Shown: piece after piece, positions 13,079-13,737 of the stretch
How the letters are laid out: every line of letters begins with the position of its first letter
How positions within the stretch are numbered: position 1 is the stretch's first letter
From: Solirubrobacterales bacterium
GTDB taxonomy: Bacteria; Actinomycetota; Thermoleophilia; Solirubrobacterales; Solirubrobacteraceae
DNA: 13,737 nt
Direction: 5' to 3'
Assembly: GCA_013696535.1 (NCBI GenBank)
Contig: JACCYI010000165.1
Location: forward strand, 1-13,737
Made by a program: the position numbers and the translations under genes
The notes under the pieces: model-generated
The model's input: only the letters and a program-made list of their open reading frames with translations
Told to the model about the DNA's origin: nothing
Database searches by the model: none

Positions 13079-13737
13079 GACGGCGGGCCTCCGATGCAGA
13101 GAACGACGTTGTGGCCACCGAATCCGAACGAGTTCGACAGGGCGACGGATGGGGTGCCGTTGCCGCGCAGCCGGCGCGGCCCCTCGGGCACGTAATCGAG
13201 GTCGAGGCCCTCGTCGGGCTGCTCGTAGCCGAGGGTCGGCGGCGCGATGCGCTCGCGCAATGCGATGAGCGTGGCGACGGCTTCGACCGCGCCCGCGGCC
13301 CCGAGGGTGTGACCGATGGCCGACTTGGTCGAGGAGATCGGGACTTCGGCGGCCCGTTCTCCCAGGGCGGCCTTGATTGCCGCAGTCTCGGCGCGATCGT
13401 TGAGCGGCGTCGAGGTCCCGTGGGCGTTGACGTAGTCGACCTGAGTGGCGTCGACGCCGGCGTCTGTGAGCGCGAGCAGGATCGCCCGTGCTGCTCCCTC
13501 GCCGCGCGGCTCGGGCGCCGTCAGGTGGTGGGCGTCGGCGGTGGCACCGTACCCGCGGAGCTCGCCGAGGACGGTGGCGCCGCGCTCGGCGGCACGCTCG
13601 GAATCCTCGAGGATCAGCACGCCGGCGCCCTCGGCCATCACGAAACCGTCGCGCCGGGCGTCGAAGGGCCGCGAGATGCCTGTCTTGCTCAAGGCGTCCA
13701 TCGCACCGAAGGCGGCGTATGCGAGCGGGGTCAGTGA
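13075..13737 (-). CDS. fabF: Beta-ketoacyl-ACP synthase II (FabF), C-terminal part; 5' end outside window
   Basis: The frame is open to the window edge, giving about 220 C-terminal residues. Family motifs are SRPFDARRDGFVMAEGAGVLILE (quoted in part: FDARRDGFVMAEGAGV), VNAHGTSTPLNDRAET with the first catalytic His, the Lys/His pair in SSTKSAIGHTLGAAGAVEA, and the closing NSFGFGGHNVVLC. The nucleophilic Cys would be upstream, beyond the edge. The enzyme condenses malonyl-ACP with acyl-ACP to elongate fatty acids. Its stop overlaps the carboxyltransferase start (ATGA), making it the first visible gene of the fab operon; earlier members such as acpP, fabH or fabD probably lie further upstream. 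All residues visible in this part are those expected of an active KAS II. Confidence 0.93.
   Translation of the reverse strand, partial: SLTPLAYAAFGAMDALSKTGISRPFDARRDGFVMAEGAGVLILEDSERAAERGATVLGELRGYGATADAHHLTAPEPRGEGAARAILLALTDAGVDATQVDYVNAHGTSTPLNDRAETAAIKAALGERAAEVPISSTKSAIGHTLGAAGAVEAVATLIALRERIAPPTLGYEQPDEGLDLDYVPEGPRRLRGNGTPSVALSNSFGFGGHNVVLCIGGPPS

Noticed and set aside
1..13737. Mobile elements, CRISPR arrays, toxin-antitoxin or phage-defence genes
   Set aside because: Looked for on both strands: no repeat arrays, transposase motifs, nuclease/helicase defence domains or small toxin pairs were found.

Overview
This is a GC-rich bacterial window (roughly 70% G+C by eye) with dense, mostly minus-strand gene packing. 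The mix of an InhA-like enoyl-ACP reductase, a PccB-like carboxyltransferase inside a fatty-acid operon, an actinobacterial-looking tmRNA and a secreted NHL-repeat protein with a Cys-bearing basic C-terminal domain suggests an actinobacterium. My best guess is class Thermoleophilia (Solirubrobacterales-like). That placement is inference from gene style, not a proven assignment.

Layout: 1-339 (+) is the C-terminal end of a secreted PHB-depolymerase-type esterase. 472-1681 (-) is a badly frame-broken NHL beta-propeller gene, the only clearly damaged gene here; it carries a perfect 22-bp palindrome. 1875-2240 (-) is the tmRNA gene (ssrA), with a readable tag ANQHEYALAA. 2269-3236 (-) is a two-gene unit: a peroxiredoxin-like protein followed by an unrecognised 152-aa protein. 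3330-4523 (+), divergent from it, is a lipoprotein PQQ-dependent sugar-dehydrogenase-type propeller.

4528-8180 (-) is a probable four-gene operon. It starts with an OmpR-type response regulator and a four-TM histidine kinase. These are followed by a membrane cytochrome-b-like/molybdopterin oxidoreductase fusion with an internal twin-arginine motif, then a small four-TM protein. 8349-9719 (+) is a flavoprotein disulfide reductase of the Lpd/MerA superfamily that has Phe where the catalytic His normally sits. It converges on and overlaps the last gene of the next block.

9691-13737 (-) is a fatty-acid biosynthesis operon read fabF, acyl-CoA carboxylase carboxyltransferase, fabI, then an extended SDR resembling acyl/thioester reductases. 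Every junction is a 4-bp ATGA overlap. The carboxyltransferase would supply malonyl-type extender, FabF condenses, and FabI does the last reduction of each cycle. The SDR's role is unknown, but it may reduce an acyl thioester or a related lipid intermediate.

I saw no CRISPR array, insertion sequence, phage gene, toxin-antitoxin pair or defence system. The least ordinary items are the molybdoenzyme fusion with its regulators, the reductase with the altered active site, the SDR in the fab operon, the decayed NHL gene and its palindrome, and the orphan protein coupled to the peroxiredoxin.
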